Below, one piece after another: positions 29,401 to 37,034 of a DNA stretch of 64,000 nucleotides. The notes below the pieces were generated by a model, which had not been told where the DNA came from, did no database searches, and saw nothing but the letters and a program-made list of their open reading frames with translations. Source of the stretch: Kocuria rosea (GTDB lineage: Bacteria; Actinomycetota; Actinomycetes; Actinomycetales; Micrococcaceae); assembly GCF_023715525.1 (NCBI RefSeq), contig NZ_JAMBOG010000007.1, forward strand, positions 1 to 64,000, in the 5' to 3' direction. The stretch's first letter is position 1, and every line of letters starts with the position of its first letter. The position numbers and the translations under genes were made by a program.

Positions 29401-30121
29401 TCCGAGGAGCCGGCCGGCCGGCAGGGACACCGCCGGTGGAAGGGATCGCGCGGTGGGCGGGCGCCGGTGTCCGCCCCTCGGAACGGCAAGCACCCGCGGG
29501 CCGTGGAGCCGATCCGGGAGGCGGTGCCGCAGGAGTCCGCCGCGCCGAGGATCAGTGCGATGTCGATGGCCGTGCAGAACCGCACCCCGGCGGCGGGGGA
29601 TGGTGATCCCCTGCCGAGCACGTCAGTGCAGATTGGCTCCCGGGCGTTCATCCAGCGGGCCGGGGAGTCCGGGCTCGTTCCCTCGAGGGGATCGATCGCT
29701 GGCTGCTGCGGCAACGGTCTCAGGGAGAGCTCCGGGTCGCGCGTGCCGGTCGAGCTGCTCGACCGGCACCGCTGGAGGGCGAGGCTCGAGCGGGCCAACG
29801 CGATCTCCGACCACCTCGGGAGCCGGCGCAGGCGCCACTGCGCGCTGGGCCGGGTCTCACCGGTTGCGTGCGAACGGGCGCACACCACCCTGGCCCAGGA
29901 ATGCAGAAACGGGACTCCACGGAACCAGCGTCACCCCGGTCCGGCCGACGGGGGTCGCTCCACTGCACGACCTCCGGCACTTGTGCGCCTCCGGGCCGAC
30001 CGCGGAGGACACCACGCGCGGGGATGCCGCCGGCCCCATGGGTCAGCAGGTTCTCGGAGCTCCTGCGGACTCCGTGCGGACTCCGGGGAGGTCCCGCGTC
30101 GCCGACCGGGGCTGATGCCCC
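29401..30121. other. Gene-poor stretch with an integrase-like trace
   Basis: About 720 bp with no intact gene. In one plus-strand frame LHDLRHLCAS (29963-29992) closely resembles the His-x-x-Arg box of tyrosine recombinases, and the residues after it could match a broken GH-type segment. No other catalytic box is intact. It may be the remains of an old integrase, or chance. Confidence 0.3.
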
Positions 30122-30124
30122 GGA

Positions 30125-30616
30125 TCAGCGGTAGTTGATGAACTGCAGGTCGACCTCGAGCTCCGAGCCCTTGAGCAGCGCGATGACGTCCTGCAGGTCG
30201 TCGCGGGACTTGGAGGAGACCCGCAGCTCGTCGCCCTGGATGGTCGCCTTGACGCCCTTGGGCCCTTCGTCGCGGATGAGCTTGGTGATCTTCTTCGCCT
30301 GGTCCTGGGCGATGCCCTCCTTGACGGACGCCTCGATGCGGTACTCCTTGCCGGAGGCGAAGGGCTCGCCGGCGTCGAGGGACTTCAGGGAGATCCCGCG
30401 CTTGACGAGCTTGGACTGGAAGACGTCCAGCACGGCGTTCACGCGCTCCTCGGAGTTCGCCTTCATGAGGATCTTCTCGCCGGAGAAGTCGATGTCGGCG
30501 CCGACGCCCTTGAAGTCGTACCGCTGGGCGATCTCCTTCTGCGCCTGGTTCAGGGCGTTGGACACCTCCTGCTTGTCGACCTTGCTGACGACGTCGAACG
30601 AGGAATCGCTGGCCAT
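30125..30616 (-). CDS. yajQ: YajQ-family nucleotide-binding protein
   Basis: 163 aa, the full family length. Starts [20 protein letters not shown] and contains RYDFKG and GISLKSLD, all typical; ends DLQFINYR as usual. YajQ proteins are two-domain ferredoxin-like folds that bind nucleotides, c-di-GMP in some bacteria. The ATG at 30616 has AGGAGG 5 nt upstream. Monocistronic. Confidence 0.95.
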   Translation of the reverse strand: MASDSSFDVVSKVDKQEVSNALNQAQKEIAQRYDFKGVGADIDFSGEKILMKANSEERVNAVLDVFQSKLVKRGISLKSLDAGEPFASGKEYRIEASVKEGIAQDQAKKITKLIRDEGPKGVKATIQGDELRVSSKSRDDLQDVIALLKGSELEVDLQFINYR

Positions 30617-30755
30617 GCTGCCTCCTGTGCTGCGGGGATGCGGGCGGCCGGTGGGTGCCCGCCGGACTCGCCCTCCAGTTTACCGGGAGCGTCCCGTCAC
30701 CGTTTCGTGACCTTCGCCCAAGGGTCCGTCCAGGTCGGCCTCCGAGGATGGCGGC

Positions 30756-31079
30756 ATGAGCAGAGCGACGGATCCCGACGACGTGGTGCCCCGTTCCTCC
30801 CGGACCCGGCGCGGCCCCGCCGTCGCGGCGACCGCCCTGGCGGTCCTCCTGCTGACGGGCCTGGGCCTGTCCCCGGCCATGGCCACGGCCACCCTGACGG
30901 CGTCCCCGTACGGAGCCCCGGGCTCCGCGCCGACGGGGGCGGGAGAGCTGGACCCCGAGGTGGCGGAGCGGCTCGCGGGCGTGGCCCAGGACCTGGCGGA
31001 GGCCATCACCCACGGCGAGATCACCGAGCTCCAGGCCGCGGCGTTCCTCCAGCAGGTGAGCCGCAGGATCGCCGGCTGA
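30756..31079 (+). CDS. Small exported protein of unknown function
   Basis: 107 aa. The basic N-terminus (RSSRTRRG) is followed by a hydrophobic helix (VAATALAVLLLTGLGLSPAM) and cleavage-like ATA, then a Gly/Pro linker and an acidic helix (ERLAGVAQDLAEAITHGEITE). GAGGA lies 8-12 nt before the ATG. No family recognised. It is the last backbone gene before the tRNA-Tyr. Confidence 0.55.
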   Translation: MSRATDPDDVVPRSSRTRRGPAVAATALAVLLLTGLGLSPAMATATLTASPYGAPGSAPTGAGELDPEVAERLAGVAQDLAEAITHGEITELQAAAFLQQVSRRIAG

Positions 31080-31218
31080 GGGGTCGACGGCCGGGCCGAC
31101 GGGCCCGCCGCGGGGCGCGGCGGCAATTTCGCATCCCGCCCGATCTTCTGTACTGTTGAAGTGCTCCCGCATGCGGGGGCCGCCGTTGCCGGTCCGCGAG
31201 GCCCGGCAGTGCAACCCC

Positions 31219-31300
31219 GGCAGATTACCCGAGCGGCCAAAGGGGGCTGACTGTAAATCAGCTGGCAATGCCTACGGGGGTTCGAATCCCTCATCTGCCA
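31219..31300 (+). tRNA. tRNA-Tyr (GUA)
   Basis: 82 nt, with acceptor stem GGCAGAT pairing with ATCTGCC (31293-31299), discriminator A31300, anticodon stem-loop CTGACTGTAAATCAG with anticodon GTA, a long variable arm as expected for bacterial tRNA-Tyr, and T-loop GGTTCGAATCC. CCA is not encoded. The 3' 51 nt are also present at 55113-55163, since a mobile element integrated in this half and rebuilt the gene with its own copy. Confidence 0.95.
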
Positions 31301-31303
31301 CGG
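31250..31303 (+). repeat. attL, 54-bp direct repeat in tRNA-Tyr
   Basis: Runs from the base before the anticodon-loop CTGTAAA through the tRNA 3' end to CGG. It is identical over 54 bp to 55113-55166; the bases on both sides differ (G31249 versus A55112, C31304 versus G55167), so the crossover lies inside. Confidence 0.93.
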
Positions 31304-31308
31304 CACGG

Positions 31309-31354
31309 GAAAACCCCGGTTCACTAGGAGAAACACCTAGGAACCGGGGTTTTC
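31309..31354 (+). terminator. Element-borne terminator after tRNA-Tyr
   Basis: A long hairpin: 14-bp perfect stem (31309-31322 with 31341-31354) plus a second 5-bp inner stem (31324-31328 with 31336-31340), ending in TTTTC. It lies inside the element, so the element supplies a new terminator for the tRNA gene it interrupts. It may also stop integrase transcription from the other side. Confidence 0.85.
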
Positions 31355-31410
31355 TGCTGTCAGGCGACACTCCCCCCGCGGCTCCCGGGGACCGATTTGT
31401 TAGAAGGATG

Positions 31411-32733
31411 TTAGAACTGCCCGTCAGGGGTAGCAGCCGAGGACCGCCTCGGAATCAACGCCGCCGCGCGCTCTGCTGCGTCCCGCCCCACCCCTTCCAG
31501 CAAGTGCGCGTACACGTCCGCTGTGAATGACGACCGGGAGTGCCCAAGTCGCTTGGAAATAACATTCATGTCCACGCCTGCGGCCATGAGCAGGCTCGCC
31601 TGTCCGTGGCGGAGATCGTGCAACCGTACTTTCCGTAGAGGTACCTTCGGCCCATTCGGGTCATCGCGGTTGGCGGGGACCAGAACCGTCTCCGTCAGCC
31701 GGTGGAACAGCCGGTCCACCCGTTCGGGACGTAGGGGATTGCCGTCCTCGGCACAGAAGACCAGGTCGTGATCCGCGTACTCCGAGCCCCACTCTTGGCG
31801 CTCGCAGTCCTGGGTGAGGCGGTGGCTGAGTAGCACGCCAGTGGTTCCGGCATCCAGCTCGATTCGCCGATACTCGCCCGAATCCGTCTTTGGCGTCCCG
31901 AATCTCAACCCCCGATGCACCGACTCGCAGCTGAGGCACTCGACCTCAGTTCCTGAGCGCTCCGTCAATTGCTGCCGGACCGTCACCACACCCTTGGTCA
32001 GGTCGACGTCCTCCCACCGCAATCCCAGGGACTCGCCGCGTCGTAACCCAGTGCCGGCGATTACCTCGAATAGCGGTGCCAGCCGGTCACCCTGCACTCC
32101 GTCCAAGAATGCCCCCAGCTCCCATGGCTCCCATGGCCGCACTCGGGCCCGCTGCACCTTGGGCAACTCCACGTCCCGGGCCGCGTTAAAGCTGACCAGT
32201 CGCATCTTCAGCGCGGTCGCCAGGGCAGAGCGGAGGCAGGCGTGCACCCGCGTCACCGTGTTTGCGGACAATGGCCTCCCGCATCGCCCCGGTGTCGCCT
32301 GGAGGTGGGCCAGGAAGTCGGACACGTGGCCGGGACGCAAGTCCCGCAATCGCAGACTCCCGAGGCCCGGGATGAGGTAGTCGTCAATATGCTGCCGATA
32401 GAGCCGCTCCGTGGCAGGGCGAAGGCCGTTTTCGACCTTCCGCTCCAGCCAGGTGTTCAGCCACGCTCCCGTGGTCAGGCCCCGATCGTCGGTCCAGGTG
32501 CCGGCGTTCATTTGGGACACGAAATCGACGAGCGCTGCTTCAGCTTCCCGCTTGGTCTTGAATCCACTGCGGACGACTTGTTTCCGCTTCCCGGTGATGG
32601 GATCGGTGGTACCGGTGAGCACGTTGAAGTACCAGGACCCGTGCGACTTAGTGCAGACCCGCCTTTTTCCACTCTTCGGATCGGTCAGAGCCAGTGCGGT
32701 GCACGTGCAGCGCTTGAACACGGACCCGGCCAT
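31411..32733 (-). CDS. int: Tyrosine-type site-specific integrase
   Basis: 440 aa. A Cys-containing N-terminal arm (KRCTCTALAL) is followed by a core-binding SAM-like domain (about 85-180) and a catalytic domain with all key residues: R231 (GTGLRRGE), K282 (TPKTDSG), H372 and R375 (LHDLRHGQAS), H398 (RLGHS) and Y408 (DVYAHLL). It should recombine the 54-bp att core at tRNA-Tyr; its stop lies 107 bp from attL. The start ATG overlaps the XRE stop by one base (TAATG), so the two are co-translated, which is unusual as repressor and integrase are then made together. Confidence 0.95.
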   Translation of the reverse strand: MAGSVFKRCTCTALALTDPKSGKRRVCTKSHGSWYFNVLTGTTDPITGKRKQVVRSGFKTKREAEAALVDFVSQMNAGTWTDDRGLTTGAWLNTWLERKVENGLRPATERLYRQHIDDYLIPGLGSLRLRDLRPGHVSDFLAHLQATPGRCGRPLSANTVTRVHACLRSALATALKMRLVSFNAARDVELPKVQRARVRPWEPWELGAFLDGVQGDRLAPLFEVIAGTGLRRGESLGLRWEDVDLTKGVVTVRQQLTERSGTEVECLSCESVHRGLRFGTPKTDSGEYRRIELDAGTTGVLLSHRLTQDCERQEWGSEYADHDLVFCAEDGNPLRPERVDRLFHRLTETVLVPANRDDPNGPKVPLRKVRLHDLRHGQASLLMAAGVDMNVISKRLGHSRSSFTADVYAHLLEGVGRDAAERAAALIPRRSSAATPDGQF

Positions 32734-33353
32734 TAGAGAACCTCCGGGCTGCTGAATTCGTGTGCCTTGGCCTGGATGTACACCAGGGCCAGATCATCAG
32801 GGATTGGAAGTGGATGGGCGAGTAGTTGGTTGCATGTTTCCCGGTAGGAGAGCGCCCCCCGCAGGGCAGAGACGGCGTGCTTCACCATCTGCTTCTGCAG
32901 TTCGAAGTCGTCTGTTTCGTGACGAAGAAAATGGCGCGCCGAAGCTTCGGCCGCCAGGATGTTGCGGAGGTTCCGGAGTATGGAGTACTCCGGGTCCGAA
33001 GCGGCGTCACCCCCACCAAACAAGCTCGGTCTTTCTCCACTGAACCACGTCAGCGCGTCGAAGGTCATGACAGGTAAGCCGGGTACTGCCTCAATCTTTG
33101 CCCCTGCTTGATCGTGGGGATAGATGAGGGTAATGGGAGGGACGTCCAAGGCGTTAGCGATAGCGATGAGATCAGTCACGCTTATGCTGTCGCGTCGCCC
33201 GTTCTCAAGATTGGCAATGGATGTCCGTTTCATTGGCACTCCCAGCTGGGTACACACTTCGGCCAGCTCCTGAGCGGACATTCCCCTGCGGTTCCGTGCG
33301 AGGGCGACGTTACGCCCGATCCGATGTGTGGTCTCAGTCGCCCACTCAGTCAT
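32733..33353 (-). CDS. XRE-family transcriptional regulator
   Basis: 206 aa. The HTH is in the first 70 residues (GRNVALARNRRGMSAQELAEVC, then MKRTSIANLENGRRDSISVTDLIAIANAL). The C-terminal 130 residues are not recognised and contain no protease (LexA-type) motif. Likely represses the element's early genes; the divergent excisionase-like gene starts 126 bp away. The start is ATG 33353 with a GGGTGA-like ribosome site. Its stop overlaps the integrase start. Confidence 0.85.
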   Translation of the reverse strand: MTEWATETTHRIGRNVALARNRRGMSAQELAEVCTQLGVPMKRTSIANLENGRRDSISVTDLIAIANALDVPPITLIYPHDQAGAKIEAVPGLPVMTFDALTWFSGERPSLFGGGDAASDPEYSILRNLRNILAAEASARHFLRHETDDFELQKQMVKHAVSALRGALSYRETCNQLLAHPLPIPDDLALVYIQAKAHEFSSPEVL

Positions 33354-33402
33354 GGAATCACCCTTCGTTGTGCTTGCAGTGCACGCTACATGGAGAAAGT
33401 GG

Positions 33403-33419
33403 CATCGTCCAGCACGATG
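33403..33419. promoter_or_regulatory. Candidate operator between XRE and excisionase-like genes
   Basis: Perfect 6-bp inverted repeat CATCGT-N5-ACGATG in the 125-bp divergent region. Position and symmetry suit an XRE dimer; no binding evidence. Confidence 0.35.
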
Positions 33420-33478
33420 TGGTACTTCTGGAGCGACTCGCTGACATCCTGCGGGTCATCAACTCGGAGGTTGTGTAC

Positions 33479-33685
33479 ATGAAGCACCAGATCGGTCCTC
33501 GGCCCCTCACCATCCCCCTATGGCCCGATGCCGCCCAAGCTCTCGGCATCGGCCGTTCCACCGCCTACGAGCTCGTCAGGCTGGGGCAGTTTCCCATTCG
33601 GGTTCTCCGTCTCGGACGCAAGCTCCGGGTCCCGACCGCCGAGCTCTACCACTTCCTCGGCGTCGACCCGCACGACGAAGCGTGA
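33479..33685 (+). CDS. xis: AlpA/excisionase-like DNA-binding protein
   Basis: 68 aa. Contains the MerR-like HTH of excisionases: DAAQALGIGRSTAYELVRLG then FPIRVLRLGRKLRVPTAEL. GGAGG lies 8 nt before the ATG, which fixes this start against a much longer open frame. Its position opposite int/XRE and ahead of the replication-like gene is that of an excisionase or element activator. Confidence 0.85.
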   Translation: MKHQIGPRPLTIPLWPDAAQALGIGRSTAYELVRLGQFPIRVLRLGRKLRVPTAELYHFLGVDPHDEA

Positions 33686-33773
33686 GCCTTCGGTGACCAT
33701 TCCTGCGCTCGAGCGCCGCCGTCCGGCCACAGTCGGAATCCGACGACTCTGTCCCCTGAACAGGATCACTACG

Positions 33774-34076
33774 ATGTCAATCTCGAAGTCTTCCGAGACT
33801 TCTGTCTCCAGCGATCTCCGAGTCGAAGCTGTCGTGCGCGCCGAAATCGCCGTGACCCATCTTGCCGAGAAGCTGATCTGGGCTGCCGATCCCGTCGTCT
33901 GTGCGGCATATCAGCATGGTCGCCACCACGGCTTTGCGGACGGAGAGCATCAGGCAGGGGGAAAAGCCGCGCTCGCGGCCGACGACTTCCTGGAGCGCCT
34001 GGCTGAGGACCAGAACAACGAGTCTCGCCCGCTCCCGCCCCAGACCGCCTACTTGAGAAGGGGGCCGGTCGCGTGA
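33774..34076 (+). CDS. Small element protein, unknown
   Basis: 100 aa, soluble, with a Ser-rich N-terminus and an acidic/Ala helix region (RVEAVVRAEIAVTHLAEKLI, LAADDFLERLAED). AGGA lies about 9 nt before the ATG. Stop and next start overlap by GTGA, so it is probably translationally coupled to the ATPase. No family recognised. Confidence 0.65.
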   Translation: MSISKSSETSVSSDLRVEAVVRAEIAVTHLAEKLIWAADPVVCAAYQHGRHHGFADGEHQAGGKAALAADDFLERLAEDQNNESRPLPPQTAYLRRGPVA

Positions 34077-35290
34077 CGGCGCAGGAAGCCACCGAGCGTC
34101 TCCTCCTGACCCCGGCGTCCATGATCACCCCGCGTCGGCAGAAGTGGTTCTGGGCGCCTGGGGATGCTGGCGTGATCCCGTTGGGCACAGGGACCATCTG
34201 TGCCGGCAAGGGCGGGGAGGGCAAGACCACCTTCATGTTGGATCTCGCGGCACAACTTACCCGCGGTGAGCTACCCGGTGACCTCTACGGGACCCGTGGC
34301 ACTGTGATCATCCTTGGGCCGGAGGACGACTGGGACTCCATCATGGTGCCCCGCCTCCTCGCCGCCGGCGCCGACCTCGACCACGTGTACGCCATCGAGG
34401 TGGAAACTGTCACGGACACCCTGGCCATGCGGCGGGAACTGCGCTTCCCCCTAGATTCTGTTCAGCTCGAGATTGCCATGTCGGAGACCGGGGCGCGCCT
34501 GGTCCTCGTCGATCCAGCCCCTGCTCTGATGTACGGCGACATGAACAAGGTCCAGGACGTCCGTGCGGCCTACGGACCGCTGATGGCGCTCGCTCAGAAG
34601 TACCAAGCCGCCATGGTTTTGATCAACCACTTCGGCAAGGCTGCCGGCTCGGTGAGCAACAGGCTCTCCGGCTCCCACGCCTGGCGCGACGTCACCCGCT
34701 CCTACCTGGCCTTCGCCACCGACGAGCAGAGCGGGGAACGAATCCTCAGCCAGGACAAGAACAACTACGGCACTGGCAGTGGCTCCTACCGGTTCGCCCT
34801 TGAATCGGTCGATGTGCCCACCAGCGACGGGCCGACCAGCGTGGCTCGAGTTCGGTTTCTCGGAGAGTCTGAGGTGACCGTGGCCGAACTGCTCCACCGT
34901 GAGGGCCATCGGGAGGACGCTGGGGATGATCGTGACATCTACGAACGCTTCATCATTGAGTACCTGAGCGAAGAAGGCGGCACGGCGCCGGCCGCTGAAG
35001 TGCAGAAGGCAGCAGCCGCTGCTGGCTTCAACGTCAAGACCCTGCAGAGGCGCCGGAAAGAGATGAAAAATCCGGAGGTCACGACCGGGCGGAGCGGCTA
35101 CGGCAAGGGGGCGAAGTACGTCTGGGCAATCAAGGTCCCTGTCGTCGCACCCATGGATCCCACTGACAGCTCCATGGATCCCATGGATTCTCGCGCCTGG
35201 CACGAAGGAATCCATGGGATCCATGAAGAGTCCATGGGGGAGAGGAACCTGGAGGGGCCGCTAAGGCAGGAACAGGGCGTCACCCGTTGA
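34073..35290 (+). CDS. RepA-like RecA-fold ATPase
   Basis: 405 aa from GTG 34073. Walker A is AGKGGEGKTT (about residues 44-53), Walker B lies in ARLVLVDPAPALMYGD, and INHFGK follows, as in RepA/RSF1010-type hexameric helicases and element-borne AAA ATPases. A winged-helix-like region follows (YERFIIEYLSEEGG, KTLQRRRKEMKN). The C-terminus contains a repeat MDPTDSSMDPMDS then GIHGIHEESMG encoded by an 18-bp inverted repeat. Most likely works in element replication or excision; the helicase role is inferred. Confidence 0.75.
   Translation: MTAQEATERLLLTPASMITPRRQKWFWAPGDAGVIPLGTGTICAGKGGEGKTTFMLDLAAQLTRGELPGDLYGTRGTVIILGPEDDWDSIMVPRLLAAGADLDHVYAIEVETVTDTLAMRRELRFPLDSVQLEIAMSETGARLVLVDPAPALMYGDMNKVQDVRAAYGPLMALAQKYQAAMVLINHFGKAAGSVSNRLSGSHAWRDVTRSYLAFATDEQSGERILSQDKNNYGTGSGSYRFALESVDVPTSDGPTSVARVRFLGESEVTVAELLHREGHREDAGDDRDIYERFIIEYLSEEGGTAPAAEVQKAAAAAGFNVKTLQRRRKEMKNPEVTTGRSGYGKGAKYVWAIKVPVVAPMDPTDSSMDPMDSRAWHEGIHGIHEESMGERNLEGPLRQEQGVTR
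35173..35225. repeat. 18-bp perfect inverted repeat with iterated CATGGATCC
   Basis: Arms 35173-35190 and 35208-35225 are exact reverse complements with a 17-nt spacer. Further CATGGATCC/TCCATGG copies flank them (from about 35152 and at 35231). They lie within the last codons of the ATPase gene, where iteron-like origin sequences are often found, so this may be a replication origin; no test possible here. Confidence 0.6.
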
Positions 35291-35728
35291 CTGTCCCCAC
35301 GGCGCCATCTGGCTCCCATGCTCGCAGTGCCACGCCGAACGGCAGGGACAACGTGACACAGATCCCCTCACTGACCTCCGCTGCGTCACTGATCATTGCG
35401 GTCACGACATTCCGATCACCGGACAGTGGTATCCGATCTGTCGATCTCGGCTCCGCCCGGTCCTTTGCGGCCCCGAGCACTCCCTGTGCACTTCCGGGAG
35501 ACCCGGTGGGGAACCGCGGGCTACCCCTATCCGTCACGGCGATCGGCGCACTCACCGCTTGCTTCGTTTTGGTTCCCAGTGGCCTCGCAGGGCTGCGGCC
35601 AGCATGGGCTACGACCTCCTATTGTCACCTCTCCTGTGGCAAGTACCTGTGTTCGGCCTGCACATTAGGTCACCGTGCGGCGCTTCCACCACATCCACGC
35701 CAGCCATCTCTCCCAGGAGAACCCCACC
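35291..35728. other. Intergenic stretch, no supported gene
   Basis: About 440 bp after the ATPase gene. A 174-codon plus-strand ORF begins at a TTG overlapping the ATPase stop, but its Ser/Pro-rich product has no domain, so it is not called. A near-palindrome TTGTCAC-N7-GTGGCAA is at 35622-35642. Could contain origin or control sequences of the element. Confidence 0.35.
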
Positions 35729-35935
35729 ATGACCACAGCCCCGTTTTCGCGCGACCTCAAGCAACTGACTCACCTCTACCAATGGCTCGTCACTCGTGGT
35801 CTCGATCCTGAGGACTTTGACCGCGGTGGCGCCCATCGTGACCTTCGCGCCATGGACGAAAACTTCCAAGCCATCGATCCCGCGCGGTACGCCGACATCG
35901 TGCTCGCTCATGGAATCCGGAGGGAGGAAGGATGA
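35729..35935 (+). CDS. Small element protein, unknown
   Basis: 68 aa with AGGAGA 8 nt before the ATG. Soluble and acidic (DPEDFDRGGAHRDLRAMDENF). The TGA stop at 35933 is followed in the same frame by 34 further codons of protein-like sequence ending in TAA at 36038, so the gene may have been longer (103 codons) before a nonsense change. No family recognised. Confidence 0.55.
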   Translation: MTTAPFSRDLKQLTHLYQWLVTRGLDPEDFDRGGAHRDLRAMDENFQAIDPARYADIVLAHGIRREEG

Positions 35936-36054
35936 GGGATCGCCAAGGGCGCGACGGCGGCCATCAGCGAAGTGGTGCCGATTCCGCGAAAGCAAGAGCT
36001 GCAGCTTATCGCCCACCAGGACACGAACCGGGACACCTAAGGGAGGACCCAAGC

Positions 36055-36675
36055 ATGCGCAGGCACCAGGAGATCGCCTTGCAGAACGAGGCCCGCGTCC
36101 TCGAGCTCCGCGCCCAAGGTAAGACTCTGGAGCAGATTGCCCGCGACCCCACAGTGGGCATCACCACCCGTTCCGGAGTCGCCAAAGCTCTGCGGCGGGG
36201 GCTGGAGCGCCGCGCCACGCTCGGTGCCGACGAGCTTGTGGCCTTGTCCCTGGAACAGCTCGACCAGGTAGATGCCGCGGTTGCCACCGTTGTCACCGCA
36301 CCCGGGGTCGGGGTGGGTGACATCCTCCGGGCCCTGGATTTGCGGCGGAAGCTGATTGAGTCCCGCGCCAAGATTCTCGGTCACAGCGGAAGCGCAGCGG
36401 CGGGATCAGGTAGCAGCGACAATGGGGCGACTCCGGATGCCGGACCGGGGATCCTCACCGTCATGTCGCTCGACGACACCCCAGTGGAGTTCCTTCCCAC
36501 GGACCTGAAGCCGGTCGGTCAAGTTCCCAGGCACGCATCCCTCGTCTTCCTCAGCCCCAATTGGAAGCCCGACGCGGCGTACTCCTTCGGGGAAGAGGGA
36601 AGGCTGCTGCGAGGCAACATCCTGTTCACAGCTTCTAACCTCAGCCCATGGCTGGATTGGCGGCAACAGTCCTGA
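36055..36675 (+). CDS. HTH-type small element protein (terminase-small-subunit-like)
   Basis: 206 aa. The N-terminus looks like a helix-turn-helix of the phage small-terminase type (LQNEARVLELRAQGKTLEQIARDP then GVAKALRRGLERR), followed by a helical region and a C-terminal part of unknown fold. GGGAGGA lies 7 nt before the ATG. An earlier in-frame ATG at 35932 (ATGA overlap with the previous stop) also has a good ribosome site and would add 41 residues of non-protein-like character. Family assignment is tentative. Confidence 0.55.
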   Translation: MRRHQEIALQNEARVLELRAQGKTLEQIARDPTVGITTRSGVAKALRRGLERRATLGADELVALSLEQLDQVDAAVATVVTAPGVGVGDILRALDLRRKLIESRAKILGHSGSAAAGSGSSDNGATPDAGPGILTVMSLDDTPVEFLPTDLKPVGQVPRHASLVFLSPNWKPDAAYSFGEEGRLLRGNILFTASNLSPWLDWRQQS

Positions 36676-37034
36676 AATCCATGGTCGAGCGCATCAAGGG
36701 CATTTCTTTGGCTTCCAACTGTCCTGTCCAAGGGATATGACATGGGGACTGCTAAAGGTTTGGTCTGCTCGGTGATTTGTCCCACCGACCTCCGCCGAAA
36801 CCACAGGCGTGCGTCGACGCTGAGCAGAACTCGCTCAGAGCCTGGCGAAGCGGGCGTGGTCCGACCGACAAGCTGCAGCTGGTTGGCGCCACGGTGAGTT
36901 ACTTGGATGGCGACATTGGCGCATCCTCGGGTGTTGTGAACCGCGCGCGCTGACGCCTCGGACTAGGCTAACGGTGCAGCACACTGGCCTGCAGGACCCC
37001 CCCACGCCGCAATCCCTGGAGCACCGATAAACCG
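36676..37034 (+). promoter_or_regulatory. Promoter region of the BREX operon
   Basis: About 360 bp without a gene. TAGGCT (36964-36969) is a possible -10 box giving a leader of about 60 nt; no -35 at proper spacing is seen. GGAG lies 13 nt before the pglW ATG, a long spacing that suggests weak translation or a different start. This is the only long gap ahead of the six BREX genes. Confidence 0.35.

Noticed and set aside
35287-35811. 174-codon ORF after the RepA-like gene
   Set aside because: A TTG start overlapping a stop, Ser/Pro-rich product, no ribosome site and no domain.
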